Assembly (NCBI GenBank): GCA_043739385.1
Contig: JAYUED010000002.1
Coordinates: 85,555 to 149,554 of the forward strand
Length of the DNA: 64,000 nt
Direction: 5' to 3'
DNA from: Defluviibacillus sp043739385
GTDB lineage: Bacteria; Pseudomonadota; Gammaproteobacteria; Burkholderiales; Burkholderiaceae_C
Both the position numbers and the translations under genes were made by a program. Below the pieces are notes generated by a model, which saw only the letters and a list, made by a program, of their open reading frames with translations, was not told the origin of the DNA and did not search any database. Shown piece by piece: positions 6,755 to 15,541 of this stretch. The stretch's first letter is position 1. The number at the start of each line of letters is the position of its first letter.

Positions 6755-9127
6755 TCAGAGGTCGAACTTGAGTTCAGCAACGAATGTACGCTGCGTGTAC
6801 GGGTGGAACGCCCAATATTTTGCGTTTTTCAAGTTGTCGATACCGACGCTCGCTGTCCATTGTTTGGCAATGCGATAGCGCGCACGAACGTCGGCCACGA
6901 GGAAGCTGCTGACGCCTTGATAGGTCATGCCGTTGGTATCGCTATTGTCCAACTGGCTGTACTGGGTACCGCTGTAGCGCAGCCCGAAGGTGGAGCTCCA
7001 GGACTCGGTAGGCTTGTAAGTGGCGACAAAACTGGCACGCCAGTCGGGCACGCGGGGTGCACGTTTTCCCACGCTGGCGGGGTTTTGGGCATTGGCAACG
7101 ATTTTGGCGTCGGCGTAGGTAAGGCTGCTGCTGAGGTCAAGACCCCGTAAACCCCACGTTGTAGCGACATCCGAAGCCGAATAAGCCAGCTCCAGCCCCA
7201 CTGTGCGGATGCGGTCAATGTTCTGAATGTTAGTAATGGTGGGCAACACGCTGAAATTGGTCTGCGAATACAGCGCGTCACGGGTGTCCTCGTGGAACAG
7301 CGTGGCACGCACAGAACCCATACGTAACCCGTTAGAGAGATCGCGCTCAGCGGTGAATTCCGTCGACCACGAACGCTCAGGCTTCAGGTTGGGGTCGTTG
7401 TTAACGATGGCGTTGCTAGTCACACTGCCTTGGTACAGCTCAGACACCGTAGGCATTCGCACGGCGCGACCCGTAGCCGCCTTCAAAGCCCATACGGGGG
7501 TCAACTGGTGGGCGATAGCGGCTTTCGGCGAGAAATAGGTCTCGCGGCGCTCCGCCAGACCTAGCGCACTGGTCGCGCTGCCGAGTTCACCACCATACGC
7601 GCGCCATTGCTCTAAGCGCCCGCCCAATGTGGTGTTCCAATCGCGGGCAAATTTCCAGCTGTCTTGCGCATACAGGCTTTGCAGACTGGTGTTGCCGTTG
7701 AAAACCGAAAAGCGGGCAGCGGGCGCACCGCCCGCCCAGTCGGTAGTGTCGGATACCGTGGTGCGCAGCTGGTAGGCCTCGCGCTGGTAACCAAAATCCA
7801 CCACATGGGCTTGGGTCGTCGCCACATCAGGCCGCCATGTGCCTTTAAATGCCAGCGTATTCCAGCCAGTGCCAGCCATGTCCGTGATGCGGCCTGCGCC
7901 ACCGCTCAGCGCAGCAGGGAGGGCGACGGTGGGTGCGCGGGATACATCCTTGGCGTAGTTGTAGAGGCTGGCGGCAACTTCGTAGTCAAACACGCCCTTG
8001 GTGTTGGACTTGAGGCTCAAGCCGTGAATGACGTGTTCCAGCCTGGCGCGACTGGTAGAGATGTCGGTGTTCGCCAGCGTGTACTGTCGACCATTGATGT
8101 TGACGTTACCGCTGTACACCGGCTTACCCGCTGCGTCGCGAAGGTAGCTATCGCCGGTGCTGATCGAGGTGTTGCCCCACCAGCCCAAGGTGTAACTGGC
8201 GCGCACGGTAGATGAAAAATCGTAAGCCACCTTAGCTTTCACATGCTCTTGCACCGTGTGGTACTGGGTGGTAGAACCCAGCACCAGCCAATCGACATTC
8301 TGCGGGTTTTTGTCCAGAATAGCGCCGGTGACAGGCGTGCCGGCGGTACTGACAGCGCCTGCGCTGACCAGTTTGGCAGGGAAGACCAGCGGCTGGCCAT
8401 TGCTGTCGAGATGGTTCACATTCAAAAACCACGACCAGTCGCCGCTCTTGTTGCCCAAGGACGCACTGGCTTGGTTACCGGAGAAATTGCCATTGCTGCT
8501 GTACTGCGAAAAATTCGAACTGGCAAAGCCGATCTTGGCGTGTGCCTCAAACTGGGTCGGCATACGGGTTTGGAAATCCACCACTGCCCCCACGGAGTTC
8601 CCTGAGTACGCAGCGGAATAGGGGCCGTAGAGCACGTCTACCCGCTCAATCTCTTCCGGCGTCACCAAGCCCCAGCGCGGTGTGTAGTTAGCCCCGTTGC
8701 CCAGCAAATTCGCCAGCGGAATGCCCTCGGCATAGACGAGTGAGCGGGCACTGCGGTCGGTGCCTGTGGCGCGTGAGGCCAGCACAGCGTGGTTGTAGTC
8801 GCCAATGTAGCGTTTGCGCACGTTCAGACTGGGCAGGTACTTGAGCGCGTCTTCGGCGTCGGTAGCGTTCACCGTTTGCTCGATCTGCGCCCCAGTGATG
8901 CCCTCGATGGTGGTGGGGATCTGTGCAGGCAGCGAAGTCGGTCGCCCGCTGTTAACAGTGACACTGCCCAAACTTTTGACGGGGGCGTCAGCAGAGGATA
9001 AGGAAGTGGCAGAAGAAGCAGATGTGGTGGTCTGCGCTTGGACATTGAATGCCAAAAAAGGCGTGACAAAAAGAGGCACAAAAGGGAATGCCATGGCGAC
9101 GGCCACAGCAACACGGTTCTTCCGCAT
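6755..9127 (-). CDS. TonB-dependent outer-membrane receptor (probable copper or metal-complex receptor)
   Basis: About 790 residues with a signal peptide ending near NVQAQ, a plug domain (about 55-200; LGSVTVNSGRP, then DALKYLPSLNVRKR, IERVDVLYGPYSAAYSGNSVGAVV) and a long beta-barrel ending in FVAELKFDL. The ATG at 9127 has a GGAG site upstream; an earlier in-frame start 12 bases away is less likely. It lies between a DUF2946 gene and the PCuAC gene on the same strand, which suggests uptake of copper or a copper chelate. The ligand cannot be read from sequence; a siderophore or other metal complex is an alternative. Confidence 0.82.
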   Translation of the reverse strand: MRKNRVAVAVAMAFPFVPLFVTPFLAFNVQAQTTTSASSATSLSSADAPVKSLGSVTVNSGRPTSLPAQIPTTIEGITGAQIEQTVNATDAEDALKYLPSLNVRKRYIGDYNHAVLASRATGTDRSARSLVYAEGIPLANLLGNGANYTPRWGLVTPEEIERVDVLYGPYSAAYSGNSVGAVVDFQTRMPTQFEAHAKIGFASSNFSQYSSNGNFSGNQASASLGNKSGDWSWFLNVNHLDSNGQPLVFPAKLVSAGAVSTAGTPVTGAILDKNPQNVDWLVLGSTTQYHTVQEHVKAKVAYDFSSTVRASYTLGWWGNTSISTGDSYLRDAAGKPVYSGNVNINGRQYTLANTDISTSRARLEHVIHGLSLKSNTKGVFDYEVAASLYNYAKDVSRAPTVALPAALSGGAGRITDMAGTGWNTLAFKGTWRPDVATTQAHVVDFGYQREAYQLRTTVSDTTDWAGGAPAARFSVFNGNTSLQSLYAQDSWKFARDWNTTLGGRLEQWRAYGGELGSATSALGLAERRETYFSPKAAIAHQLTPVWALKAATGRAVRMPTVSELYQGSVTSNAIVNNDPNLKPERSWSTEFTAERDLSNGLRMGSVRATLFHEDTRDALYSQTNFSVLPTITNIQNIDRIRTVGLELAYSASDVATTWGLRGLDLSSSLTYADAKIVANAQNPASVGKRAPRVPDWRASFVATYKPTESWSSTFGLRYSGTQYSQLDNSDTNGMTYQGVSSFLVADVRARYRIAKQWTASVGIDNLKNAKYWAFHPYTQRTFVAELKFDL

Positions 9128-9155
9128 AGGAAACTCCAAAATCTAAAGGAAATAT

Positions 9156-9186
9156 GCCTCCGGCCTACACGTAACGTGCAGGAGGC
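9156..9186 (-). other. Hairpin in the leader of the TonB receptor gene
   Basis: GCCTCC (9156-9161) pairs with GGAGGC (9181-9186), and an inner CACG-TAA-CGTG stem lies between. It sits between the DUF2946 stop and the TonB-receptor start. No T-run follows on either strand, so this is a possible RNA structure or protein site rather than a clear terminator. Confidence 0.35.
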
Positions 9187-9203
9187 GCTATCAATTCAAT
9201 AGT

Positions 9204-9581
9204 TCAGGAGAAAGCGGGTGGGCCACGGCCCGGTGGTGGTGCTGCAGTGCGTGCCGCGATGATGGCACTAGGCAAGCTGCCCAGCGCATAAGACAACGGC
9301 TGAAACGACTCAGCCGTGTACTTGACTACAGGGGGCGGCGCACCCATCGCCGCGCACATGGGGCAATCCAGCGTGTGGCTGACGCCGCTGCCCGAAGCCT
9401 CTTTAACGCCGTCGTCCGTTTTAATCAACACCTTCATACCACCCGAGCCTGAGCAAATCAGCTCGACCGCCTGCGGATTGACCATGGGGGACGCAACTGC
9501 AACGCCGATAGCCAGCATGAACCACACGAGCAGCAGGCGTGCTATCTGGTGGGCTTGGCGCAGGGATTGCAGGGGGGTCAT
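9204..9581 (-). CDS. DUF2946 family protein, exported
   Basis: About 125 residues from the ATG at 9581: an N-terminal membrane segment or signal (RLLLVWFMLAIGVAVA), then ELICSGSGG and HTLDCPMCAAMG, the conserved Cys pattern of DUF2946. This family is usually found beside copper-responsive TonB receptors and PCuAC genes, as here. The two Cys motifs and the His suggest metal binding, which is inference. The C-terminus is Pro/Ala-rich. It is probably the first gene of the three-gene set. Confidence 0.7.
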   Translation of the reverse strand: MTPLQSLRQAHQIARLLLVWFMLAIGVAVASPMVNPQAVELICSGSGGMKVLIKTDDGVKEASGSGVSHTLDCPMCAAMGAPPPVVKYTAESFQPLSYALGSLPSAIIAARTAAPPPGRGPPAFS

Positions 9582-9765
9582 AAGATGGATTATCGCTGGC
9601 AAGACCTGAATATAAAAAGCCCTTGGCGTATTTGCCCTCAGTCTACTTTCCTGTCTCTGCGCAGACAGCACAGGGAGACAAGATGGCGAAATTAAGGTAA
9701 CAATGAGGAGATAAATACAACTTCAGACACGCCACTTAACACCCCACTGAGACACAAGGCTGCAC

Positions 9766-10497
9766 ATGATCGAAAAACACTTGGACATCCCTACCGCAAA
9801 CGGTGACATGAACACCTTTGTCGTCTACCCGGAAGAAAACGGACCACACCCCGTAGTTCTGTTTTATATGGACGCACCGGGCAAACGCGAAGAGTTACAC
9901 GACATGGCACGGCGCTTTGCGGCTGTGGGCTACTACGTGATATTGCCCAACTTGTATTACCGCAAGTCACGCGATTTCTGGCTACAGGAGCGCACCGAAA
10001 CCGCAATGGCCGAAATGTTTGGGTATATGGCTACGCTAGACCGCCAAACGACCGAGGTTGATACCGCCGCCTTGCTAAAGTTTGCCGACGCACAGCCCGA
10101 GGCCAATGCCTCGCGCATAGGCGCTGTAGGCTACTGCATGAGCGGCCCTTTTGTGATGTGGGCGGCTGCAGCCTTCCCTGGCCGTATCAACTGTATTGCA
10201 TCGATCCACGGCGCCAACATGGCAACCGATGCGCCAGACTCACCACACAAAATAGCACCCAAAATTCAATGCGAGACCTACTTCGCTTGCGCCGAAATCG
10301 ACAAGTGGGCACCACCAGCAGACATTCAAAAACTAGAGGCATCACTGCAAGCCGCAGGCACCTCCCACCGTATTGAATGGTACCCAGGCGTGGAACACGG
10401 CTTTGTATTTCCAAAGCGCACTGGCATATTCAACTTGGCAGCGGCCGAGCGGCATTGGGAGAGGATATACAGCCTGTTTGCGCGAAACTTGCGCTAG
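9766..10497 (+). CDS. Dienelactone hydrolase family protein
   Basis: A 243-residue alpha/beta hydrolase. The nucleophile elbow is VGYCMSGPF with a catalytic Cys instead of Ser, as in dienelactone hydrolases; the acid lies near CAEIDKWAP and the His in EHGFVFP. The N-terminal strand HPVVLFYMDAPGKREE is typical of the family. Dienelactone hydrolases open lactone rings in chlorocatechol pathways, but many homologues act on other esters, so the substrate is unknown. It is followed 22 bases later by a VOC-fold gene on the same strand, likely co-transcribed. Confidence 0.82.
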   Translation: MIEKHLDIPTANGDMNTFVVYPEENGPHPVVLFYMDAPGKREELHDMARRFAAVGYYVILPNLYYRKSRDFWLQERTETAMAEMFGYMATLDRQTTEVDTAALLKFADAQPEANASRIGAVGYCMSGPFVMWAAAAFPGRINCIASIHGANMATDAPDSPHKIAPKIQCETYFACAEIDKWAPPADIQKLEASLQAAGTSHRIEWYPGVEHGFVFPKRTGIFNLAAAERHWERIYSLFARNLR

Positions 10498-10519
10498 CGC
10501 AACGACATCTTTGACCTCG

Positions 10520-10933
10520 ATGAAAAGCCTCTTCCATCTAGCCTTCCACGTCACCGACCTCGATATCGCCCGTCGCTATTATTGCGACATCTTGGGCTGC
10601 GTAGAGGGTCGCAGTACCAACAGCTGGGTGGACTTTGATTTCTTCAGTCACCAGATTTCGCTGCACTTGGGCGAGCCGTTCAAGACGACACTTACCGGCC
10701 AAGTGGGTGAACACCTGGTGCCGATGCCACATTTCGGGCTGGTGCTGCAGCTTGCCGATTGGCAAGCGCTGGCGGAGCGGCTGCAATCAGCAAAGACTGA
10801 GTTTGTGTTGTCGCCACAAGTGCGCTACCCCGGCGAGCCAGGGGAGCAGTGGACGATGTTTTTCTGTGACCCGTTTGGCAACCCGATTGAAATCAAAGGG
10901 TTTGCATCTATGGCAGGTTTGTACGCAACCTGA
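10520..10933 (+). CDS. VOC (glyoxalase/dioxygenase-fold) family protein
   Basis: About 137 residues from the ATG at 10520. It has paired beta-alpha-beta-beta-beta halves: LFHLAFHVTDLDIARRYY with a metal-type His, ISLHLG, then HFGLVLQ and FFCDPFGNPIEIKGF with the terminal Glu. The fold covers glyoxalase I, fosfomycin-resistance proteins and extradiol dioxygenases; this short form is most like a small lyase or isomerase of unknown substrate. Upstream in-frame codons overlap the dienelactone hydrolase gene and are not needed. Confidence 0.78.
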   Translation: MKSLFHLAFHVTDLDIARRYYCDILGCVEGRSTNSWVDFDFFSHQISLHLGEPFKTTLTGQVGEHLVPMPHFGLVLQLADWQALAERLQSAKTEFVLSPQVRYPGEPGEQWTMFFCDPFGNPIEIKGFASMAGLYAT

Positions 10934-10976
10934 CATCAGAATCAGAACCGAATTGGAAATGCCAAAAATTCCAGGT

Positions 10977-12014
10977 TCAGTTCAACGCTACGACTTCTTG
11001 GTCAATCGCGCCAAACACGCTTAAACCATCGCGACCCTTCACCTCGATACGAATGGTGTCACCGTACCTCATGAAATCAGTTTTGGGTTTGCCGTCCTGG
11101 ATGGTTTCAATCGCACGCTTTTCAGCGATGCAGCTATAACCTTTGGGCCAGTCGATTTTCACCTTCTCGCCCTTGCCGCCTTTGGTTTCCACGCCTTTGT
11201 TGCTGACCGTGCCGCTGCCAATGATGCTGCCTGCCCGCACATTGCGGGTTTTGCAGATGTGGGCGATGAGCTGACCGAAATGGAACGTCATCTCCGGGCC
11301 TGCGTCGCACATACCAACTTTACGGCCGTTCCAGGTGCTCTGCACGGTGAGGTGCAAGCGACCTTTGTCCCACGCGCTTTCGCCGTTAAAGACCAGTTCA
11401 TCCAAAGTGACCGCGACCGGGCTGAAGGCGGTGGCAGGCTTGCTTTGAAAGAATCCAAAGCCTTTGGCCAACTCGCCCGGCACTAAATTACGCAGGCTCA
11501 CATCGTTGGCCAGCATCACCAGGCGGATGCCGTCCAGTGCTTGCTCAGGGCTGCTGCTCATGCGAACGTCGCCGGTGATAACGGCGATTTCAGCTTCAAA
11601 GTCGATGCCAAAAGCTTCGCTGGCGCAGACGATATTGTCGTTGGGGCCAATGAAGTCGTCGCTGCCGCCCTGGTACATCAGCGGGTCGGCGTAAAAACTT
11701 TGTGGCACGTCGCTATCGCGGGCAGCGCGAACTAATTCGACATGGTTCAAGTACGCAGAACCGTCAGCCCACTGGTAGGCGCGGGGTAGCGGGGCCATGC
11801 ATTGCTTAGGATCGAAGGGGAAAGCGTGACGGGTTTTCCCGTTGTTAAGCGTCTCATACAGGTCTTGCAACTGCGGACTGATGAAACCCCAGTCGTCAAG
11901 CACCTGCTGCAGCTTGTTGGCGATGCCAGTGGCATAGTGCGCGGTACTGAGGTCGCGTGAGACGACGACCAGTTGACCGTCGTGGGAACCGTCTTTATAG
12001 GTGGCAAGTTTCAT
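10977..12014 (-). CDS. Fumarylacetoacetate hydrolase family protein
   Basis: About 345 residues. The FAH catalytic domain begins near residue 110 and shows DFEAEIAVI with the metal-binding E-x-E, MLANDVSLR, GSGTVSNKG and a C-terminal DTIRIEVKG. FAH-family enzymes hydrolyse or hydrate beta-diketo acids, mostly in aromatic acid breakdown. The ATG at 12014 has GGAG 7-10 bases upstream (read on the minus strand). It diverges from an IclR-type regulator, with a long inverted repeat between, so control by that regulator is likely. The substrate is not known. Confidence 0.85.
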   Translation of the reverse strand: MKLATYKDGSHDGQLVVVSRDLSTAHYATGIANKLQQVLDDWGFISPQLQDLYETLNNGKTRHAFPFDPKQCMAPLPRAYQWADGSAYLNHVELVRAARDSDVPQSFYADPLMYQGGSDDFIGPNDNIVCASEAFGIDFEAEIAVITGDVRMSSSPEQALDGIRLVMLANDVSLRNLVPGELAKGFGFFQSKPATAFSPVAVTLDELVFNGESAWDKGRLHLTVQSTWNGRKVGMCDAGPEMTFHFGQLIAHICKTRNVRAGSIIGSGTVSNKGVETKGGKGEKVKIDWPKGYSCIAEKRAIETIQDGKPKTDFMRYGDTIRIEVKGRDGLSVFGAIDQEVVALN

Positions 12015-12100
12015 GGTGTCTCCATCTTGTGGGGCAGGCGCGTTGAGAAAAAGAATATTCAAAAACCTTCAAAAACTGTCGCACAAACAATTTTGATCAG

Positions 12101-12142
12101 AAAATTTCGATTAGTTAAATTAATTTCTCTAATCGAAATTTT
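12101..12142. promoter_or_regulatory. Perfect 14-bp inverted repeat between divergent FAH and IclR genes
   Basis: AAAATTTCGATTAG (12101-12114) and its exact reverse complement CTAATCGAAATTTT (12129-12142) are separated by a 14-base AT-rich spacer. The site lies in the 152-base region between the two divergent start codons and is a strong candidate operator for the adjacent IclR protein. Confidence 0.65.
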
Positions 12143-12166
12143 AACAGAACACCGACAATCACACCC

Positions 12167-12949
12167 ATGGAAAAAACACGCGCAGGCATTCAATCGGTCG
12201 AGGTCGGCTTCACATTGTTAGACGTTTTGGCACAAGCGCACGGGTCACTGATGCTGCGCGACTTGGCCGCAACAGCGGGCATGAGCGCGGCCAAAGCGCA
12301 CCGCTATTTGGTAAGTTTTCAGCGCCTGGGTTTGGTCGTGCAAGACAGCGGAAATACCCGCTATGACCTCGGGCCAGCAGCGCTAAAGTTGGGGCTTGCT
12401 TCGCTGGCAAGGCTTGACAGCATGAAGATGGCCCGCGAACGGGTACCTGCATTGCTGGAGCAAGTCGGTCATCACACACTGGCGCTGGCGGTGTGGGGCA
12501 ACCACGGGCCAACCATTGTGCATTGGGAAGAATCACAACTCGCCGTCACGGTCAGTTTGCGTCTGGGCGACGTGATGCCGCTGCTGTCGTCTGCGACAGG
12601 CCGCTGCTTTGCCGCCTACGCGCTACCCGAAGCCATTGCTGCGATGCTGCAAACCGAGCTGGTACAAGCCCAAAAATTAGCACGCCGTGATCTGCCAAAC
12701 ACAATGGAGCAGGTGCAAGCCGTTTTGGCGGATGTGCGTGCGCACGGTATGGCACGGGTGGTGGAAACGTTGCTACCCGGCATTGTGGGGTTTTGCGCTC
12801 CTGTGTTTGACTCCGACCAACATATGACACTGGGCTTGGTTGTGCTGGGTTCTGCTGCGAATTTGGATGTGGCATGGGATGGCAGCGTAGCCACGGCTTT
12901 GCGAGCTGCAGCAGCGCAACTTTCAGCAGATTTGGGGTACGTTCCTTGA
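12167..12949 (+). CDS. IclR family transcriptional regulator
   Basis: A 260-residue protein with an N-terminal winged helix-turn-helix (about residues 8-70; LRDLAATAGMSAAKAHRYLVSF) and an IclR effector domain (about 80-255; MPLLSSATGRCFAAY, GIVGFCAPVFD). It lies divergent from the FAH-family gene and probably controls it through the inverted repeat between them. The effector is likely an aromatic or organic acid, by family habit. Its stop overlaps a possible TTG start of the following DUF3108 gene. Confidence 0.88.
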   Translation: MEKTRAGIQSVEVGFTLLDVLAQAHGSLMLRDLAATAGMSAAKAHRYLVSFQRLGLVVQDSGNTRYDLGPAALKLGLASLARLDSMKMARERVPALLEQVGHHTLALAVWGNHGPTIVHWEESQLAVTVSLRLGDVMPLLSSATGRCFAAYALPEAIAAMLQTELVQAQKLARRDLPNTMEQVQAVLADVRAHGMARVVETLLPGIVGFCAPVFDSDQHMTLGLVVLGSAANLDVAWDGSVATALRAAAAQLSADLGYVP

Positions 12950-14112
12950 GAAATCGCACCTCACCACGGCTTCCTCGCACAACGTTCGGGGTGCTGATTG
13001 CTACAGTAGTAATAGCGCATGCAGCAATATTGGTTGGAGCGCCAAGCGAATTTCGTGTCAAACCAACGCTTGCTCACCCCCTGGTGACAACGTTTGCAAC
13101 GCGCAACGTAGTTACGGCAGGAATTGCACCAACGGCAGTGGCGGTTGTGGCGACAGATGCCGTTACGCAGCAGCCTAAAGTAAAAGTACGCCCGCACAAG
13201 CATACGGATACCGCCAGTGCGGCCACGCCCGACACACCGCAAGTCGTAAGCAGTCACACCGCTTACAACGACACATTAACTGATTCAAATTACCCTGCAG
13301 CTCAAAGAAGTAGAGCGTATGTAGCTACGACTTTTGTATCGACCGAGCCTCAAAGTCGACCCGACGCAGACGAACCTGAAAAAGTATCTAGCCCTGCGCC
13401 ACGACCGTCGATTGGCGCCAAAATCGCCCTCAAAATCCAAACTACCGGTGTATCTGGCAGCCACACAGCCGCCGTTCGCCTGCCAGGCTCTCGGCATTTG
13501 CTGTTCGACGTATCCGGCGAAGCCAAGAGATTCCCCTACACCGCCAGCGCCGATCTGCTGTGGACCCAAGACGGCAGCAGTTACAACGCTAGGCTGGCCA
13601 TCACTGCATTTTTACTGGGCTCGCGCATCCAGACCAGCGCTGGGCAGGTGACGGCAGAAGGCCTCGCCCCGCAACGCTTCAGCGACAAGGTAAAAACCGA
13701 AGTCGCTGCACATTTCGAGCGCGACAAAGGCATCGTAAGCTTCAGCGCAAATACACCAGATGTGCCCTTGCAACCCGGTGCGCAAGACCGCCTGAGCGTG
13801 CTGCTGCAGTTGGGCAGCCTGCTGGCCGGCTCACCGCAGCGTTACCCCGCAGGCAGCAGCATCAGTATCCAAACCATTGGCCCCAAAGACGCCGACGACT
13901 GGCGCTTTACAGTGGGCGAAGAACAAACCTTGGCACTGCCTGAAGGCGACCATAAAGCCCGCAAACTCAGCCGTGTCCCCCAACGCGAGCACGATGTGCA
14001 GGTGGACGTGTGGTTGGCGCCAGACCTCGCTTACCTGCCAGTGCAGCTGCGTTTGACACAAGATAACGGGGACTTTGTTCAATTGCAGCTCAAATCAGTT
14101 GCAATGCCCTAA
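12946..14112 (+). CDS. DUF3108 domain-containing protein
   Basis: About 388 residues if translation starts at the TTG at 12946, which overlaps the IclR stop as TTGA. An ATG at 12874 inside the IclR gene is in frame but less likely. An N-terminal membrane anchor (TFGVLIATVVIAHAAIL) is followed by a Pro/Thr-rich linker and a C-terminal DUF3108 domain (about 165-385; YNARLAITAFLLGSRIQTSAG, DVWLAPDLAYLPVQLRL). The family is predicted periplasmic or envelope-associated, with a beta-rich lipocalin-like fold; its function is unknown. Confidence 0.72.
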   Translation: MRNRTSPRLPRTTFGVLIATVVIAHAAILVGAPSEFRVKPTLAHPLVTTFATRNVVTAGIAPTAVAVVATDAVTQQPKVKVRPHKHTDTASAATPDTPQVVSSHTAYNDTLTDSNYPAAQRSRAYVATTFVSTEPQSRPDADEPEKVSSPAPRPSIGAKIALKIQTTGVSGSHTAAVRLPGSRHLLFDVSGEAKRFPYTASADLLWTQDGSSYNARLAITAFLLGSRIQTSAGQVTAEGLAPQRFSDKVKTEVAAHFERDKGIVSFSANTPDVPLQPGAQDRLSVLLQLGSLLAGSPQRYPAGSSISIQTIGPKDADDWRFTVGEEQTLALPEGDHKARKLSRVPQREHDVQVDVWLAPDLAYLPVQLRLTQDNGDFVQLQLKSVAMP

Positions 14113-14236
14113 AAACCCTGAAAAGTTACGCTTCTTTACTGCTTAAAAGGCGCTGAAAGCCCGCATACTGAATGCACGCATAAAACTTGAATTTTGTGAT
14201 CGGCAGTCCATCTAACAAAGCAGAAAGAACAACTCC

Positions 14237-14542
14237 ATGCAAATGCTTTATGACTCTGAATCTTTTGTGGTTGTGCATGTGCAAACCGACCAGCCCTCAC
14301 TGATGGGCAAAAACGATCTGCTTGAAGACAACGAAGGCCGAAAACTCCCTGCCATGGCCCGCCACGGCTTTGAGATTGTGGACAAACGCTCTGGAAAAGA
14401 GCTGTACCTTGATGGCTCTTGGGCCGAGCTGTTTCAGATACAGATTATCGCCTGGCAAAAAGACACTCCGACACAAGAAGAGGTGGAGGACACGCTAGAC
14501 CGCTACGCCGAGTTGGCACAAAACCCAGTGGTCATGCACTAA
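14237..14542 (+). CDS. DUF3567 family protein
   Basis: A 101-residue acidic soluble protein beginning MQMLYDSESFVVVHV, with a conserved ARHGFEIVDKRSGKELYLDG block in the middle. This is the DUF3567 family, almost confined to Burkholderiales, with no known function. It has its own 124-base leader after the DUF3108 gene. Confidence 0.82.
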   Translation: MQMLYDSESFVVVHVQTDQPSLMGKNDLLEDNEGRKLPAMARHGFEIVDKRSGKELYLDGSWAELFQIQIIAWQKDTPTQEEVEDTLDRYAELAQNPVVMH

Positions 14543-14569
14543 GGCTAATGCTGAATCAGGGGCGACAAT

Positions 14570-15541
14570 TTGCTCTCTACCCGCGTGAAACCGACCCATG
14601 CTGCACTGCTTGCCTGCGCCCTGCTTGCAGGCTGTGCAGTCTCACGCACGCCAACACAAGTACAGATACAACAAACTCGAACGGCGCTAATGGCCGCCAT
14701 AGCACCCAATGTGCAAGCAGGCAGTGACACAGCGTTGCCCAGCGCCGATCTGCTTTTAGCACCTCTGGTTTGGGGCAGCGCTCCTCCCCAAATCTTGCTT
14801 TTAGGCGAACAACACGATGCGCCCCAGCACCAGACTCTTGAACGCGATGTGGTGCGCCTGCTTCTGCGCCACGGCCGCTTGTCCGCGCTGGCACTAGAAA
14901 TGGCGGAACAGGGGCGTTCAACCGCAGGCCTAAAAAGCGATGCCAGCGAGGCCGACGTCCAAACTGCATTGGGTTGGAACGAAATCGGTTGGCCGTGGGC
15001 GACTTACGGCCCTGTTGTCATGCTAGCCGTGCGTGACGGCGTGGCTGTGTTGGGGGCAAACCTTCCCCGAAATCAGCAGCGTACCGCTATGAAAGATGAA
15101 GCACTCGATGCAAGACTGGCAAGCTCAAGCTTGCAAAAACAACAAGATTTGATTGAAGCCAGCCATTGCGGTCTGCTGGCAGCGACTCAACTGCGACCTA
15201 TGACACGCATCCAGATCGCCCGCGACAAGGCTATGGCCGATACGCTGGTACAAGCGCTTGACCGCACCGCGCCGCTTAGTCCAGAGCAACACCGTTCAGG
15301 CCGCCCCATCGTTTTATTGATAGCAGGCAGCGGTCACGCTGACCGTGAACTCGGCGTACCACAGCACCTGCCACTTCAGGTCAAAGTGGCGTCGATCCGG
15401 CTGTTGGCGGACAACTCGGCGCAGCCCGCAACTGACGCGCAGCCCTTCGATGCCGTATGGCCTACCCCTGCCCTGCCACCCAAAGACTACTGCGCCGAGT
15501 TCAGAGCCTCAATGCAGGCCAAGGCCAAGCCCCAACCCTAA
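14570..15541 (+). CDS. ChaN family lipoprotein
   Basis: About 323 residues. A lipoprotein signal ends in LLAGC, giving a lipidated Cys at about residue 22. The mature part has ILLLGEQHDAPQHQ, LALEMAEQ, GWPWATYGPV and IAGSGHADRELGVP, matching the ChaN / DUF399 haem-binding lipoprotein family, in which dimers bind stacked haems. The start is TTG at 14570 or GTG at 14585; neither has a strong ribosome site. Its 3' end overlaps the convergent exporter gene by 33 bases. A role in haem or iron handling is family-based. Confidence 0.75.
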   Translation: MLSTRVKPTHAALLACALLAGCAVSRTPTQVQIQQTRTALMAAIAPNVQAGSDTALPSADLLLAPLVWGSAPPQILLLGEQHDAPQHQTLERDVVRLLLRHGRLSALALEMAEQGRSTAGLKSDASEADVQTALGWNEIGWPWATYGPVVMLAVRDGVAVLGANLPRNQQRTAMKDEALDARLASSSLQKQQDLIEASHCGLLAATQLRPMTRIQIARDKAMADTLVQALDRTAPLSPEQHRSGRPIVLLIAGSGHADRELGVPQHLPLQVKVASIRLLADNSAQPATDAQPFDAVWPTPALPPKDYCAEFRASMQAKAKPQP

